From Symbiodinium natans (taxonomy: Eukaryota > Sar > Dinophyceae > Suessiales > Symbiodiniaceae): a DNA stretch of 64,000 nt. Made by a program: the position numbers and the translations under genes. The stretch covers positions 1-64,000 of the forward strand of contig CAJNDS010000231.1 in the NCBI GenBank assembly GCA_905221605.1, in the 5' to 3' direction. This document shows positions 18,660 to 28,740 of the stretch, piece by piece. Within the stretch, counting starts at the first letter, position 1. Each line of letters opens with the position of its first letter. The notes below the pieces were generated by a model that saw only the letters and a list, made by a program, of their open reading frames with translations, was not told the origin of the DNA and made no database searches.

Positions 18660-20310
18660 TCCGAAACACGGGGGAAAACGGCCAAGGCACGTTGCAGACA
18701 GTGCAGGCCAACGTCGCACTGCAAGCGGCATCCTTGCAGTTGTTGACAGGAGTGTCCCGAACAATAGCGGTGTGCTTGAGCCCGAGTTTGCTGGTTTTCG
18801 GGGATCTGCAAGCTGAGCACAACTGGATATTCTTCGCAGGTAGAATCAGGTAGAACAGATTTGGCCCAACCCTGGTGGATCTGCCTGGACACAATAACCA
18901 AAGGCATCAGTGTCGTAAAGCTCATTGACTGGTGCTACTGAGAAACCGTTGCCAAAGAACTTGCAGTAGGACTGTGGTGCGGCGCAGTGCAAGTTGAAGA
19001 GCAGCTGTTGGTGGCTGCTCCCCGGAAAACCAATAGTCCAAGAAAGCCTCCTTCGGCCTCGCTCCGTGCTGAGGGTTTGTAAGGGTTGGTATTGGCCGGA
19101 AAGGATTCAGATGGAGGTTACCCGATCTTCGCGCTTTTCCCATCTGAAGGCAACCAATGGTAATCAGCCTGCTGGACATGGCAGGCCTGCTTTTGTTTAC
19201 ATCCACGTCTCCTGCAAGGGCTGGGGTCTGTCCGTGCACACAGACAAGGCGGAACCTTGCAGATGTTTAGGTCCTCGCGGCACGGCCGCTGGAGGTTGTT
19301 TGAAGATGTTGGCTCTCACTGTCTGGTGAGTGGTTTTATGGGCACTTGCTGGGGCAAGGCGGCTCTGGCGTCTGAGGATGGTACATGTGCTGGCTGCTGA
19401 GTACGGGCCACCGAAAGAGACCTGTGGTAAGACAAGCGATGAAAGGAGCCGAACTCCTAAACTCTAGGACAGGCTAGCTCACGCGGACGCCACGCAGAGT
19501 ATGTGTCACTATCTTCAGATGTTGGAGCCAAATTGCCTAGCCGTGTGACGTGTGATGTGGTGTTTGGGTTCGGCCTCAAGCACTGGAAGGCCTACAACAA
19601 CAAATCCGAATGAAAACTGTGGTCCTAAGACACGCGGAGCAGCTGCTTATACGTGGCACCGCGGGGGTCACATAGAGATAGAGGGCTTGCCAGCAAGGGA
19701 ACTCTGTCTAGAGATAGCCCTGGCTCAGTGAGGAGCTGAGGGCCTGGCTGCGCAGATGCAGCGGAATGGTTGTTCGGCCTCGCCTCCGCTGAGGGAACAA
19801 CAGTCCATGCTTCTCTGCAGTGTCGGTCCGGGTTAGTAAGAGCGAGAACGCCGGGACCTCGAGCTGCAGTTTTACCATGAAGCAACCGCGTGAGATGCAT
19901 TATTGGTCAACTGGTGAGTAAGAGCGAGAAAGCCAGGGTGACGCTACTTTGGGGGAGGCTGCAAGGCACGGTTAGTAAGTGCGAGAAAGCCGGAGCTGCG
20001 GACGAACCTGGAGTAGCAGTCTTTCATACCTCACGTGTTTCACTTTGCGGCCTCGCATGCGCTGAGGGAATATGCCTCGAACAGAACATCCAGTGCTGTG
20101 TGGGGATTGCCAAACTTACGGAGGCTGATGCCACAACAAGTGCCTCAACAGCAATGCGTGCGGAGGGCAAAGTCGGCCTCGCGAGTGCTGAGGGTTGCAG
20201 CTGAGAGAGGGCCTAGCTGAGAACGCAACACCTCAAGCGAGGTAATTTTTCGTTTAGTTTCGCTTTGACCAACGGCCCCTTCGGGTGGCTACGCGACGCA
20301 GCGTGCAGAC
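18660..20310 (+). mobile_element. 5'-truncated copy of unit 0 (unit 1)
   Basis: From CCGAAACACGGGGG (18661) it follows unit 0 from about 17000 to its tail, with a spacing of about 1,662 bp and few differences. It lacks the leader and first 480 bases. A perfect tail joined to a truncated head directly after GAAAGTTCCTGTC is the signature of incomplete target-primed reverse transcription. It contains no recognisable gene. Confidence 0.8.
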
Positions 20311-20454
20311 GAAAGTTCCTGTCTGGCTCAAGTTTCGGCTCAACCCCGGTGGGGTGCTCAGGTAGGGAGTGCTGTTGCCTGGAGACTGTACCTAAGGGTG
20401 GGCTCCAACAGGACTCAAACATCAACCACTGTGTTTGCTTGGTAGTCGGCTGCC

Positions 20455-20657
20455 AGCAACATAGCTGCCTGAGTACGGCCTCGCCAAGTGCTGAGGGAAC
20501 TTTTCGGCCTCGCTTCGGCAGAGGGTGTGTTTTTCGGCCTCGCTTCGGCAGAGGGAGTGGCCAAGTTTCGGCCTCGCTCCGGCTGAGGACACATAAAGTT
20601 CGGCCTCACTACGGTTGAGGGGATCTTCCGGCCTCGCATTGCTGAGGTGCTGGTGGG
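20455..20657 (+). repeat. cluster of six CGGCCTC...GAGGG hairpins in the LINE 5' UTR
   Basis: Hairpins begin near 20466, 20505, 20537, 20569, 20601 and 20630, spaced about 30 bases. Loops and inner stems vary (GCC/GGC, AC/GT) while CCTC/GAGG is constant. ORF1 starts 25 bases after the last one, so the cluster could affect translation. Confidence 0.8.
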
Positions 20658-20680
20658 ACTGGCATCAGGCTGCAGCAGTC

Positions 20681-21652
20681 ATGGGGAAGCATTGTACTGT
20701 GTGTGCCCACTGCGAGGTGGGTTGGGTCTGGAATGAAGACTTGTACTACAACCCGAACTGCTGGCATTGCGGAAAGGCGTGGAAAAAGGCCACTTACCGT
20801 GAGCGAGCATGGTCAAGCCAGCGGAAGAAGTGGCAATGGCCAAAGGAAGACGCTACTTGGTGGACAAGACCTGCCAAGAACAAAGAAGGGATGGCCGACC
20901 AAGCCCTCACGAAGGCGTGGGGTACGCTTTCTATGGAGGCAAAGAAGGCCATCGAAGAAGCAGGATGGAAGCCGCGGACGATGGAGCCGGGGCCAATTTG
21001 GCCCCCGGGATTACCTGGCAATGGATCGCAGGCAGAAAGCATGTCACAGAAGGAGTACCATGCGGCCATTGAGACTGTGTGGCAAGGAGCCGAGCCCGCA
21101 GTGCAAAGGCTCCTCAGAGCGGCGGGTATACCCCCGCCGGGGGACTATAAGCCTGAGGACGAGACGCCAAAGCAGGAACTCAGCCGCCATGTTGGTACAT
21201 ACAGACGGACGACAAACAAGCTGAGAACGCTCATTGAGAAGAAGGTCCGGCTTCAAGACAAAACGGAGAAGATAAAGAGCGAGTTCGAGCAGGCCATGAA
21301 GCAGCTTGCGCAAGTCAGCCAGGCCATCCAGGCCACGGAGCTGGAGGTAGCGGAAGCACAGAAGAAGGTCCAAGCCTGTGTGAAGGATGAAGAGGACTCG
21401 CCATACAAGGACGTCGCGGACTACCTGGAAAAGGAAGGGATCGTCCTGTCTGAGGAGCAAGCGGAGGCGCTCAAAACAAGGATGGCAGTCAAAGTCGTGG
21501 AGACAGACTGGACGGGAGTCTTGGGACCAAGAGAGCCGAGCATGCCAGTTGAACTTGGCATATATGGGCCGATGCGCATGTCTCGAGATGTGTCAGTCAG
21601 GGCAACGCCGACGGGGCGCGAACGCTCGCCGGCGCGTGCCCAGGGCGAGTGA
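20681..21652 (+). CDS. LINE ORF1-like zinc-finger/coiled-coil protein (323 aa)
   Basis: Start ATG 20681; an upstream in-frame TTG is less likely. The N-terminus has paired Cys motifs (CTVCAHC and CWHCG, residues about 5-35) forming a probable zinc ribbon, and the next 70 residues are Trp/Lys-rich. Residues about 180-260 form a long heptad-like coiled coil (KKVRLQDKTEKIKSEFEQA and onward). This matches LINE ORF1 proteins, which bind RNA and multimerise. It lies in the same frame as ORF2 and 69 bases upstream of it, so reinitiation or readthrough of one stop would join them. I do not recognise a specific family. Confidence 0.65.
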   Translation: MGKHCTVCAHCEVGWVWNEDLYYNPNCWHCGKAWKKATYRERAWSSQRKKWQWPKEDATWWTRPAKNKEGMADQALTKAWGTLSMEAKKAIEEAGWKPRTMEPGPIWPPGLPGNGSQAESMSQKEYHAAIETVWQGAEPAVQRLLRAAGIPPPGDYKPEDETPKQELSRHVGTYRRTTNKLRTLIEKKVRLQDKTEKIKSEFEQAMKQLAQVSQAIQATELEVAEAQKKVQACVKDEEDSPYKDVADYLEKEGIVLSEEQAEALKTRMAVKVVETDWTGVLGPREPSMPVELGIYGPMRMSRDVSVRATPTGRERSPARAQGE

Positions 21653-22019
21653 AACCTCAGGCTGGGACAGGAGCGGAGGGGCCGACACCTCAGGGCAGCT
21701 CCTGGTCCGAACAGCCAAACTATGAAAGCAGGACAAGTAGAGGAGTCTCAATGGGGAGACTCTGTTTTCTCTTTTGACGGTGGCCGAAAGCAGTGTCACG
21801 GGGACATTGTATGGCCACAGGTACATGGGGAAGGCAGTCAAGCTGTGTGTAGTACCCAAGTGCCTAATACAAACAGCACAGTGGAAGACAGCCAAGAGAG
21901 CTGGAGTCCAGTAACGCGGGGTCCAAAGTCAGCCCGTGCTGTGGATAGCAGTTGGGCGGTCACAGGTCCCAGATACTTCGGTCTGGGAGGTGCGGACCAT
22001 GAGGATGAATGTGTGAATT

Positions 22020-22146
22020 CGGCCTCGCAAAAAGCAGAGGGCAGCCAAACACAGATGGGAGACCCAACTGCGGTAAGAGGGGATAGCCTAAAGGCCTCGC
22101 AGAAAGCTGAGGAAGCAAGGTTGTCGGCCTCGCAAAGTGCTGAGGG
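22020..22146 (+). repeat. three hairpin repeats in frame within LINE ORF2
   Basis: Hairpins at 22020-22041, 22093-22112 and 22125-22146 all read as ASQ(K/S)AE(G/E) in the ORF2 frame. Each keeps CCTCGC...GC(T/A)GAGG. They lie in a low-complexity Gln/Lys-rich N-terminal linker upstream of the endonuclease. Confidence 0.85.
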
Positions 22147-25100
22147 TCACCAAAGGAAGCAGAAGCAGAAGCAAAAGCCCAAGAAACGGAAAGCGCACCC
22201 AAGAGCACCACCTAAGGATCTACCACAGGAGTGGCAAATGTTGTGTCAAGTGGTGGGTAGATATGATGCTTCCAGTGAGGCTGCCGCACTCGAAGCCATT
22301 GAGAAACTGGAAGAGCAGGAACTCAACCCGCTACAACAACGAGCATGCCACGAAGTGCTTCGTTCCTTTGTGGAGCAGGACGCACAATATGCCAAGTGGA
22401 TCTTGGCAGATGTGGCAAGTGGGTATCGCCAAGATGATAAGGCCGAATGCATCAAAATCACCTCGGCCAACATCACCAGCTGGAGGAAACCCATAGCGGC
22501 ATGGATACACGAACTAGGACCGGACCTGGTGGTGCTGCAGGAAACCCATCTCAAGACGGAGGGTATCCAGCAAGCCATGAGCCATTGCCAAGATATGGGA
22601 TACACCTTCATTGGCATGCCAGGCAGTACAAAAACTAAGGGTGTACAAGGAGGCCTGGCAGTGGTGGCACCCCGACATAGGAACCTGCGATACCTTACTG
22701 AGTATGGGACAGGACCGGCGGGCTTCCTGGCATGTGCCATGAGAAATAAAGGCTGGGATTTGATCATCGTCAGTCTGTATTTGGAGAGCGGGGTCGGATT
22801 CCAGGCTCCAAACAATATCCAAGTACTGGCGAGACTGATAGCCTTTCTCAAGGGCTGCAAAGTGCCATATATGGTGCTGGGTGATTGGAATGAAGCCCAG
22901 GATACCATGAGGGGCACAACTCTGGCGACAGAAGTTGGTGGTGCATTTGTTGGAGTGGGGGAACCAACGGCCCAAGGATCGGACGAAATCGATTACGGGC
23001 TGGTTGCGAAATGCTTGGTGCCCATCCTGCAAGTGAAAACGGATTGGGAAACCCCTTTTCGGCCTCATGCTGCAATGCATTGGAGGGTGGCCCAACCGTG
23101 CAGTAGCCCTGATGCTCCCCAGATGAAGAAGGCGGGAGCACTGGTGACGGAGACTGTGGAATATGAACCAGTTCAAAACACACAGAGCATCAACATCTTG
23201 GATGAACCCAAGATGGTAGATGAGCTCAGTGAGACATTTGCTCACCTGAGTGCCGGTGTGGAGAGGTCGATCACAGGCCGAATCGACGGTATGGGTGTTA
23301 AATCGGAGATTGTGCGGAAGAAATTGGTGGTCAACAACCCGGAGAACGTTGTCTGGACGGGCAAGAGGGCGGCCTTTTGGAACCGGGTCCAACAATGGGT
23401 CAAACAAGGCAGACATCATGGCGATGCACATCCGGTGGCGCGTCTGGTCCAACGCAGGCTCGGCGAGTATTACGAGGGTGATGCGCAGAACCAGGAGGAT
23501 ATGCTTGCGAGTATCTTGGGCCGGGGTACGGACGCTAGGCTTGCTCTGAAGCGCATCGACGAACAGCAATGCTACGCGAGAAAGGCGGATATGGAGGAGA
23601 CAGCCCACCAGTACAAGCAATGGCTCAGTAAGGCCATGGAAAAGGGCATGCGACCATTATACAATGCCTTGCGAAAAGAAGAACAAGTGGTACACAGACC
23701 CTACATGGAATATGACATGCTGGAACGGCCACACATTCGCCGAGACCACTGGGCGGCAGTGTGGACGACGGGCCAACCGTTGGCAAAATCGGCCTCGCTC
23801 ATGACGGAGCTTGAGGATGCAGCCAAAAAACAAGCGGCCAGCGTGGAGCCGCTGAACCCTGTCGAGGTCAAGGCAAGGATCAAAAAACTGGCACTAAAGA
23901 GCCCGGGGCCGGATGGCTGGAGGATTGACCATTTGCAGGCCATGGACGATAAAGCAGTTGAAGCCGTTGTGTCCTTCTACCATGAATGTGAGGCCAAGGC
24001 AGCATGGCCGCAGCAAATGACAGTCTCCCTTATAGCAATGCTGCCGAAGAATCTGACCCGGGAAAGACCAATCGCCGTGCTACACATCCTGTACAGGACT
24101 TGGGTCCGTCTGCGATGGGATTTGGTAAGTACTTGGCAGGCAGGCTATGCCACAGCTGCCACGTACGACAAGGCAGTCCCAGGCAGTTGCTGCTTGGACG
24201 TGGCCGTCGGCAGACTACTGCGAAATGAGGTGGCAAAGACAAATGGAGTGCATGTGGTGTCACTCTTTGTGGACCTCGAGTCCTTTTTCGATACCATCCA
24301 ATTTCAGCAATTGATCATGGCAGCAACGGCCCTGCAATATCCACCGCTTAATCCTGAAGATGGCACTGGAAGTGTACATGGGTGCCAGATACTTGGTGGC
24401 GGATGGGGTGCTATCGGCAGGCATCAGAGCTACAAATGGCGTGCAAGCGGGTTGCCCAGCGGCGCCATCGTTAGCAAAGGTGGCATTGCACCCGGTGATA
24501 GAAAAGATCCAAAGGCGACGAGATGTGGCAAACGTGGACTGTTGGTTGGATGATGTCTCAATTGACATCCAGCATAAGTCCTTTAAACACGTGGCGGATA
24601 GTGCCATACGAGTCTACCGCAGCTTAAAGGACGGGATGGATGCTAATGGTTTCACGATTTCATCCAAGAAGACAGGGTTTGTGGCCAGCAGTACCCAGGC
24701 GAGCAAGCACCTGCGTGAACTCCTGCTGCCTCATGAGCCACAGGTGTATGACGTGATGCGTGACCTGGGCGTCGACAGTACAGGGGGGCGAAAGCGTCGC
24801 TTGGTGACGTCGGCAACGCGGGCCAAGAAAGCCCGTGCGAGACATAGCAAACTGTCTAGGCTGGGGCCGCCGCCCAGCACTAAACTCCGCGTGGTCAAGG
24901 CAGCGATCACATCAGTTGCTTTGTGGGGGCACCCCTCTGTGGGGGTCTCACCCAAAAGAATGAAATGGCTCCGAACAGTGGTTGGAAAACACCTGGGTAA
25001 ATACAAACTTGGGAGTTTGGAAACCATCTTGGACATGGGAGCCAAGAAATGCCAGGATCCAAAGCGCACAATCCACAAGCAGCATTTCAAAGTGGTGGCC

Positions 25101-26383
25101 AAAGTTTTCCGTGCATGGATCGGTGGCGGAAAAGCCCACTTTGACTTGGCCTGGAAAACCACTTGGAAGAGGTTGAGTGCGGCCAAACACCATTGGCCAC
25201 TGGTCACGGGGCCGATGGCAGCAACCATGGCGTACTTACTGGATCTGAAGGTAGATGCCAGTGACCCAGGCAAATGGAAGAGAGGAAGTGTCCTCAACGT
25301 TGATTGGACCCAGCCACGCATGGGTAGCCTCGCCTACAAATGGCTTGAGGGATTCCTGGAGGAACAGAAGCGGGCTGCGATAGCGCGACAGGCAGGTGGC
25401 GCTGGTGCACAAGAGGGGCTGGATTGGACGCCGCATCACAAGCTGACGAAGCTGGGAGGCCTCAGCCCAGGCCTTATGGAAGGTATAAAGTCAGTGTGGC
25501 ACGCGGGCGTCATCACGGAGTCCAAGCCAGGATGGTGCAAGAAGTGCCAAATGCCAGCAACTCTGGAGCATGTCCTCAAGGAATGTCCTTACTGGCGTGA
25601 ACAAGGGTTCAAAGAACCCAAGCTCCAGGAATACTTGCGTCACAAATACCCATGGGAGTGTCTGTGGACAAGGGCACTCCTGCCAAAGCCGGCGGTGTGG
25701 CACCCGAAGCCGCCGGAACACCTTTTAGGTCTACGTTACCAAGGATGCTTTGCAGCAGATGCAAAAGTGGAAGCGGAAGGCTTGATCTTCGCCACTGACG
25801 CAAGTGGAGGTCCAGGAGGAATAGACCCACGTGTACAAACATCAGCCCTCGCAGTGGTGGCTATGTCCTGGACAAAAGGTGTCCTGGAGGAAGCCGGACG
25901 GATTACAGAGCTGGTCTACCCGTGGCAGCCGGTGGTGGACATGGAGCGCCGTGCACTTTTCCGACTAATGGAGCACACGGAGGATCTGATTGATGTCACT
26001 ATGGATTGCAAGCCGGCAGTCCAAGTGCTACAAAAAACACAACCGCCGGAGGATGACCTGGAATGGAGCAAAGTGTGGAATGACAGGAAACGTATCAAGG
26101 CAACCTGGGTCCCGTCCCACAAAACTGAAGAGGAATTCCTGGCGAAGATGGGGCCGGGCACGTTGTGGCGACGTGCAGCGAATGACATGGCAGACAAAGT
26201 ATGTGGGGCAGTAGCGGCGGCTGCTTACAGCCCAGCGCACAAGAGGCGTGTCAAAGAGTTGGACAATGTGGTGCGCACACTTTCCCTGGCGTACGGTGCA
26301 CGCGCAGCCCACATATTGAGGAAGCGCAAAGAAGAAGACTTCCCCTTCATTCTGGACCATGCGCATTACAAAGAGAAGATGGA

Positions 26384-26404
26384 GGCCTCGCAGAAAGTTG
26401 AGGG
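26384..26404 (+). repeat. hairpin repeat in frame near the ORF2 C-terminus
   Basis: GGCCTCGCAGAAAGTTGAGGG reads EASQKVEG in the ORF2 second frame, the same peptide frame as the N-terminal copies, between RNase H and the terminal Cys motifs. Confidence 0.75.
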
Positions 26405-26918
26405 ATGCAAAAAAGCGCAGGGCAACGCCAAACTCAACAAACGCCAGCGGCTATGGCAGTTGCTTAAAGACCCGGAGCGCGGGCATCAATGGGAGAAGGG
26501 CAGCGAACACCCCCGGAATTTAACACTGAAATGTCAACTGTGCGGGTTGTATGTACAACAAACCCTCACGAACTTGGAGGTGGTCTTGGAGCAGTACTGC
26601 GTCAACCAGCCGGAGGCGCGAGTGCGTGAAGAGTGGGGTATCCACCCCTCCCATAATATGGTGAATTTGGGAATCCGTTGGGTTTGCACAAAGTGTGACC
26701 GAACACATGCACCGGTCAGCCAGAAGTGCAATAAAAGCCTGGCGGGGGAGTGCAAATCGCGGACTTCTCAGGGCAAGCTGGCTACCCAAGCGCAAACCCT
26801 TGTCAATGGTGGAAATATGAGCAACGTCCAGTTTCAACAGCCTCGCGTTCAGTTTGGTGGGAAACACGCCAAAGCTAAGCCCCAAGCCAGCGCACAGCAG
26901 AAGATGTCATTGTTTGTT

Positions 26919-27122
26919 AGGCCTCGCTAAGCTGAGGGAACGCAGTAATTCCGCAGCCGTTTGGTGCAAGGAGACAGGGTTTCGGCCTCGTAGCTGAGGG
27001 TGAGGGCCTCGCAACGGGGAATTGCGATTGGTGTTTACGGCCTCGCTTTGCTGAGGGAGTGTAGCTCGGCCTCGCGGTGCCGCGTGCTTGCGACACCGCA
27101 GAGGGTAAGAGAGGAGGCCTCG
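26919..27122 (+). repeat. hairpin cluster between ORF2 and ORF3
   Basis: Hairpins lie at 26920-26938 (contains the ORF2 TAA), 26983-26999, 27040-27058, 27068-27105 and 27119-27139. The one at 27070-27104 has an enlarged inner stem (GCGGTG/CACCGC) with A as the bulged base, the most elaborate member seen. Confidence 0.8.
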
Positions 27123-27181
27123 GCCTCGCAGAGCTGAGGGTGAAACAACGGCGTCCTCATCCTCAAGGCGGGCCTGTAGCA

Positions 27182-28407
27182 ATGAGGCAATGGAAGACGG
27201 ATGCTACGATGAGAAGACAAGGGTCCCGACTGCCATCCTGGTTAAGGAATCGGCCGGACAAAGGCAAGGGCAAAAGCAAAAACAAGCAGAAGGATCAGCC
27301 CCGAGAACGTTCCCCGCTTCGACAGGCCAGACACCCGGAGCAGCCTTGGGATAGGGAAGAGGAGAGTGCTTCGGAATCTCCGGTGGGTCCGGTACGCCTA
27401 CGGGAGAGAGGAGAAGACAGCGCGGCCTCGCACCAAGCTGAGGGGTCAATACAGAGCAAGAGGCAAGCGAGCCTCGAACAGTTACGCTGGCGGAAGGGCC
27501 AGGTGCCCACAATATGGCCTCGCAGGAAGCTGAGGGAAAGGAGAAAAAGGAAGCCATGGGGCAAGCCAAGCCTGTGCACCTTTTGGTGCACAAACTGCAG
27601 AACCAGCAAAGGCCAAGGACACCGCTCCATTGGCTTGGGGAGGTCCAATTGGTCCGCAACCCAACGACAGGGCAAAGTTTACAGCCTAGGGTGCTTCCCT
27701 TCATAGGTGCAGGGCGCACACGAAGAGGATATGCTCTGGATCGGCTATGGGTCATGAAACTGGCGATGGAACCCCAGAGCTTTGGCAACGAAGCAGGGTA
27801 TGGGGAACAATTCCCCACCCTGGTCACCAGGACCCTGTGGGCAGGATGGATTGGAGTCCTTTTCGACGAAGCAGTGGAGGGTTACTGCCACCACTACTTC
27901 TATGGAAGTATCATCCGCAGGGCAGAGCTGTTCAACACATGGTGGCAGGAACATCGCCATGAAGCCGGGGTCCTCAGACAGTCCCTGTTTTACCTGGTGG
28001 CTATAACGTCATGGCTGACCATGCAAGGAGTTGCTTTATCGGATGTCACGGTGAGCAACGTTGGGCGCGACCCAATGTCAGGATCGTTACCACGGGCAGT
28101 GTTCTTTGACACGGCGGAGTGGACGATGCTGCAGGAGGAGAGATACAAGCTATCAAGCGGCCTTGTACGCCTCCTGGAGAAGTATGATGAGGAGCTACTG
28201 GCAACCATACGTGGATTGGTCAGAACGTACGACGGCAAGGCCAGCGCGCTTTGGATGGCGTGCGTAGGCAATGTCGGGCCATTTGCCCAGCACCTGCTGG
28301 ATGCCGGGATTGCAAAACGAGGATGGGATGGAACCCTACTTTCGGTTCCGGCAACAGAGATCCAGAAAATCACGCTGGGCATGCCGTATGACGAAGCTGA
28401 TGAGTGA
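27182..28407 (+). pseudogene. LINE third ORF, kinase-like C-terminal region (one frameshift)
   Basis: ATG 27182 opens a Lys/Arg/Gln-rich leader (GKGKSKNKQKDQ). After the in-frame hairpin peptide ASHQAEG (about 27423-27443) the protein-like reading passes to the -1 frame, through TEQEASEPRTVTLAEG, a second hairpin peptide ASQEAEG (27516-27536), and on to the stop at 28407. The 27514-28407 part is openly readable as 297 aa. Its order is suggestive of a degenerate protein-kinase fold: a Gly-rich segment (IGAGRTRRGYALD), VMKLA with a possible ATP-binding Lys, NEAGYGEQF, then DVTVSNVG and VFFDTAEW in the places of the catalytic and DFG loops. Canonical catalytic residues are poor, so any kinase role is speculative. 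Confidence 0.45.
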
Positions 28408-28473
28408 GCAGCGCAAGCCAGACAAGAAACATGGATAGTGGTCAGAGAGGCACCAAAAACCGAATCAAAATAC

Positions 28474-28625
28474 CGCCTCGGCGTGCTGGCTGAGGAGTTT
28501 CGGCCTCGACTTCGGTCTGAGGGGTGCAAGAGAGGGAACTTCGGCCTCAGCATGGCCTGAGGGACTTTCGGCCTCGACCACGGTCTGAGGGAATGGATTT
28601 CGGCCTCGACAAATGTCTGAGGGAA
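28474..28625 (+). repeat. hairpin cluster in the LINE 3' UTR
   Basis: Five hairpins (28476-28495, 28504-28522, 28544-28561, 28572-28590, 28603-28622) show inner stems GAC/GTC or AG/CT in place of the usual GC/GC, with the bulged T kept in most. Confidence 0.8.
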
Positions 28626-28740
28626 GTGAGGGCTAGTACCGGTAGGCTCACTGTGCAGAGTTTGTAGTGTATGTTTCACCCTCTAACCTCAGCCCCTTCG
28701 GGTGGCTACGCCAAGCAGCGTGCAGACGAAAGTTCCTGTC

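Larger units (their letters stand above)
21722..26930 (+). pseudogene. LINE ORF2: APE endonuclease, RT, zinc knuckle, RNase H (one frameshift)
   Basis: This is the catalytic protein of target-primed retrotransposition. The APE endonuclease (about 22440-23090) shows ITSANITSW, LQETHL, GGLAVVAP, LGDWNEAQD and DEIDYGL. RT (about 23890-24700) shows SPGPDGWRIDHL, motif A VSLFVDLESFFDTI, motif B GVQAGCPAAPSLAK and motif C CWLDDVSI. A zf-RVT-type knuckle (WCKKC...EHVLKEC) lies at about 25531-25580. RNase H (about 25785-26230) has TDASGG, DMERRAL, DCKPAV and NDMADK. A Cys-rich end (VCTKC...C...C) is at about 26685-26750. The frame changes by +1 near 24345-24360, between RT motifs A and B. The first frame runs on to a stop at 24551-24553; the second runs to 26930, whose TAA lies inside a hairpin repeat. 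Confidence 0.88.
20324..28727 (+). mobile_element. 8.4-kb SL-relic-headed LINE-like retrotransposon (unit 2)
   Basis: It starts with the leader relic TGGCTCAAG (20324-20332), directly after GAAAGTTCCTGTC. It has an approximately 300-base 5' UTR packed with hairpins, then ORF1 (20681-21652), ORF2 (21722-26930, one frameshift), ORF3 (27182-28407, one frameshift), a hairpin-rich 3' UTR and the common tail, followed by GAAAGTTCCTGTC (28728-28740). The encoded APE endonuclease, RT and RNase H define a LINE-type element. Its head is shared with units 3-5 for about 170 bases and its tail with all units, so it is the likely autonomous parent of the family. Confidence 0.82.

Noticed and set aside
20324-20450. 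tRNA-derived SINE head (A box-like TGGCTCAAGTC)
   Set aside because: The A-box resemblance is explained by the spliced-leader relic, and no good B box follows.
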